DNA of 64,000 nt. Source: Vespula vulgaris. Its lineage: Eukaryota > Arthropoda > Insecta > Hymenoptera > Vespidae. Positions 62,774 to 64,000 of this stretch are shown piece by piece. The position numbers were made by a program, and so were the translations under genes. The notes beneath the pieces are model-generated. The model was given only the letters and a program-made list of their open reading frames with translations, did no database searches and was not told the DNA's origin. The stretch is from contig NC_066599.1 of the NCBI RefSeq assembly GCF_905475345.1, positions 849,001 through 913,000 of the forward strand. Direction: 5' to 3'. Position 1 is the stretch's first letter. Each line of letters begins with the position of its first letter.

Positions 62774-64000
62774 GTAAGTTGATGTCTACGTACTTTCTCT
62801 TTACTTCTTTCTCTCTCTGTCTGTCTGTGTCTCTCTCTGTCTCCTTCTATCTTATCTTTCGATACTAACCGCGTGCTCGCGCGTGTGTTTGACCGACCTT
62901 ACGAAGATCGGACGCACCCTCGCAATGAAAATGCGTGCCACGCCAATTTTATTATCCAACACGAAGAAGATTATTGGACTGAAACGTCGGGCTCGCCTTT
63001 CTTCTTTCCTTCCTTCCTTTCTTCCTTTCTTCCTTCCTTTTTTCCTTTCTCTCTTTCCTTCTTTTTCAAACGTTTGCACGGAGGAGGACCCAGGGAAAGG
63101 TCCATTTATCGTGTTCCCGACACGTACATGGTAGTTCGCTGGTAATGAGAGTATGCGCGTTACGAGCCACGATCAATTTCGAAAGATTCGGCAGTACCGC
63201 TTTTGCAGAAGATGTCGCGGTGATGTCTACCCGCTTTAAAGTCATATCGTCCGGCCTTCAACGCTTTCTCACGTGCCACCCCCATTCTCTTTCTCTCTCT
63301 CTCTCTCTCCCTTTATATATACATATGTATAGATAGATAGATATATATAACTTTATATCTATCTCTTTCCTCTTTTAAAAGAACCTTTGTTCCTCGTGTA
63401 AAAGTTACAATAGTAGCACGAGGACGAATCCCTCTCATCGCGGCATTACATTGCCGCCGTCTCGCCCTTGTCCGCGCCCCTCTTTCTTCTCCTTTAACTC
63501 TTTCGAGCGCGCGAATAAATCTCATTTCTATTTCTTCTCTCTCTCTCTCTCTCTCTCTCATTCACACGATACTTATCGTTCCATCTTTCCTGGGCGTATA
63601 CCGACGTTCAACAGAACAGAAAAATCTTCATTTTCTTTCCCATTTCCTTTATGAATCGTCAATCCTAATTATTCTTTAATTTAAAAAAGAGGATATTTGA
63701 AGATGATAATCTAACAGGTGTCTGTCTCCCTTATTTTATGACCTACAAATCTTTTTGACAAATCTCTTAAGGATATAACAATATATCGATAGATTCCTTT
63801 TTAAAACCTATATTATCGATCGAGCACGAGGTTCATCCTTTTCATTGTTCCCTTCTCTGTTTGCCTCTCTCTTTCTTTCTTTCTTTCTTTTTGCCTGTCT
63901 GTCTGTCTGTCTGTCTGTCTGTCTTTCTACCTGTCTCTCTTTCCAACTATCGTTACCTCTCTTTGTGAAGAATTTATACGAAGATTGCTCGTCGATAGGT
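62774..64000 (+). other. Probable first intron of the rightward gene (contents)
   Basis: C/T-rich repeats dominate: (TTCC)n-like at about 63003-63040, CT runs at about 63290-63310 and 63538-63560, GATA units near 63329-63342 and (CTGT)n at 63894-63923. No exon is recognised. Confidence 0.5.

Noticed and set aside
1..64000. A previously undescribed defence, toxin or mobile gene system
   Set aside because: All coding sequence recognised belongs to known animal families. The novelty I can support is limited to small repeats, splice features and the clarin-like extension.

Overview
This window is nuclear DNA from an insect. The genes have spliced exons with GT-AG borders and mostly short introns. 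The intergenic and intronic DNA is very AT-rich and full of microsatellites and C/T- or A/G-rich tracts. The gene families present (a two-domain insect chitinase with a peritrophin-type chitin-binding domain, a chaoptin-type LRR protein, a calcium-regulated NADPH oxidase) point to an insect. The repeat style suggests a hymenopteran, perhaps a wasp, but that is inference and no marker here proves it. I see no bacterial, viral or CRISPR-type system.

Layout, left to right. 139-20786 (+): a Cht7-type chitinase with two GH18 domains and one CBM14 domain. Its first intron is about 15.7 kb and carries most of the repeats, a tRNA-derived SINE-like element and a possible alternative first exon. 22395-26889 (-): a chaoptin/artichoke-family LRR surface protein with a GPI-type tail, convergent with the chitinase. 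30131-38301 (+): NADPH oxidase 5 in 19 exons, with small inverted-repeat transposons in its introns. 39470-41401 (+): DNAJC1, an ER J-domain/SANT protein. 42491-46078 (-): the spliceosomal helicase DHX8/Prp22 in a single exon. 47197-52455 (+): translation initiation factor eIF3 subunit A, head-to-head with DHX8 across a 1.1-kb CCAAT/CRE-bearing spacer. 54658-55796 (-), with a further candidate coding exon up to 57075: a clarin-like four-pass membrane protein. 59637-61195 (-): TTC4, an Hsp90/Hsp70 co-chaperone. 61.9-64 kb (+): a CpG-richer promoter and a probable non-coding first exon of a gene that continues beyond the window.

The genes do not form one pathway. From DNAJC1 to TTC4 most are housekeeping genes (ER folding, splicing, translation, cytosolic chaperoning). 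The left half holds more specialised genes (cuticle chitin turnover, cell-surface LRR adhesion, calcium-triggered ROS production). Splice junctions were assembled by hand from reading phase and border sequences, so single junctions may be off while the overall gene models are strong.

The most interesting observations are: a GC-AG intron in the chitinase that reading frame demands; two competing start exons for the chitinase; a small foldback transposon family with copies at 21.8 kb and 36.1 kb; a mariner-end MITE in NOX5 intron 1; an open, methionine-free exon with nine-residue repeats placed in phase upstream of the clarin-like gene; and a perfect hairpin that buries the DNAJC1 poly(A) signal.
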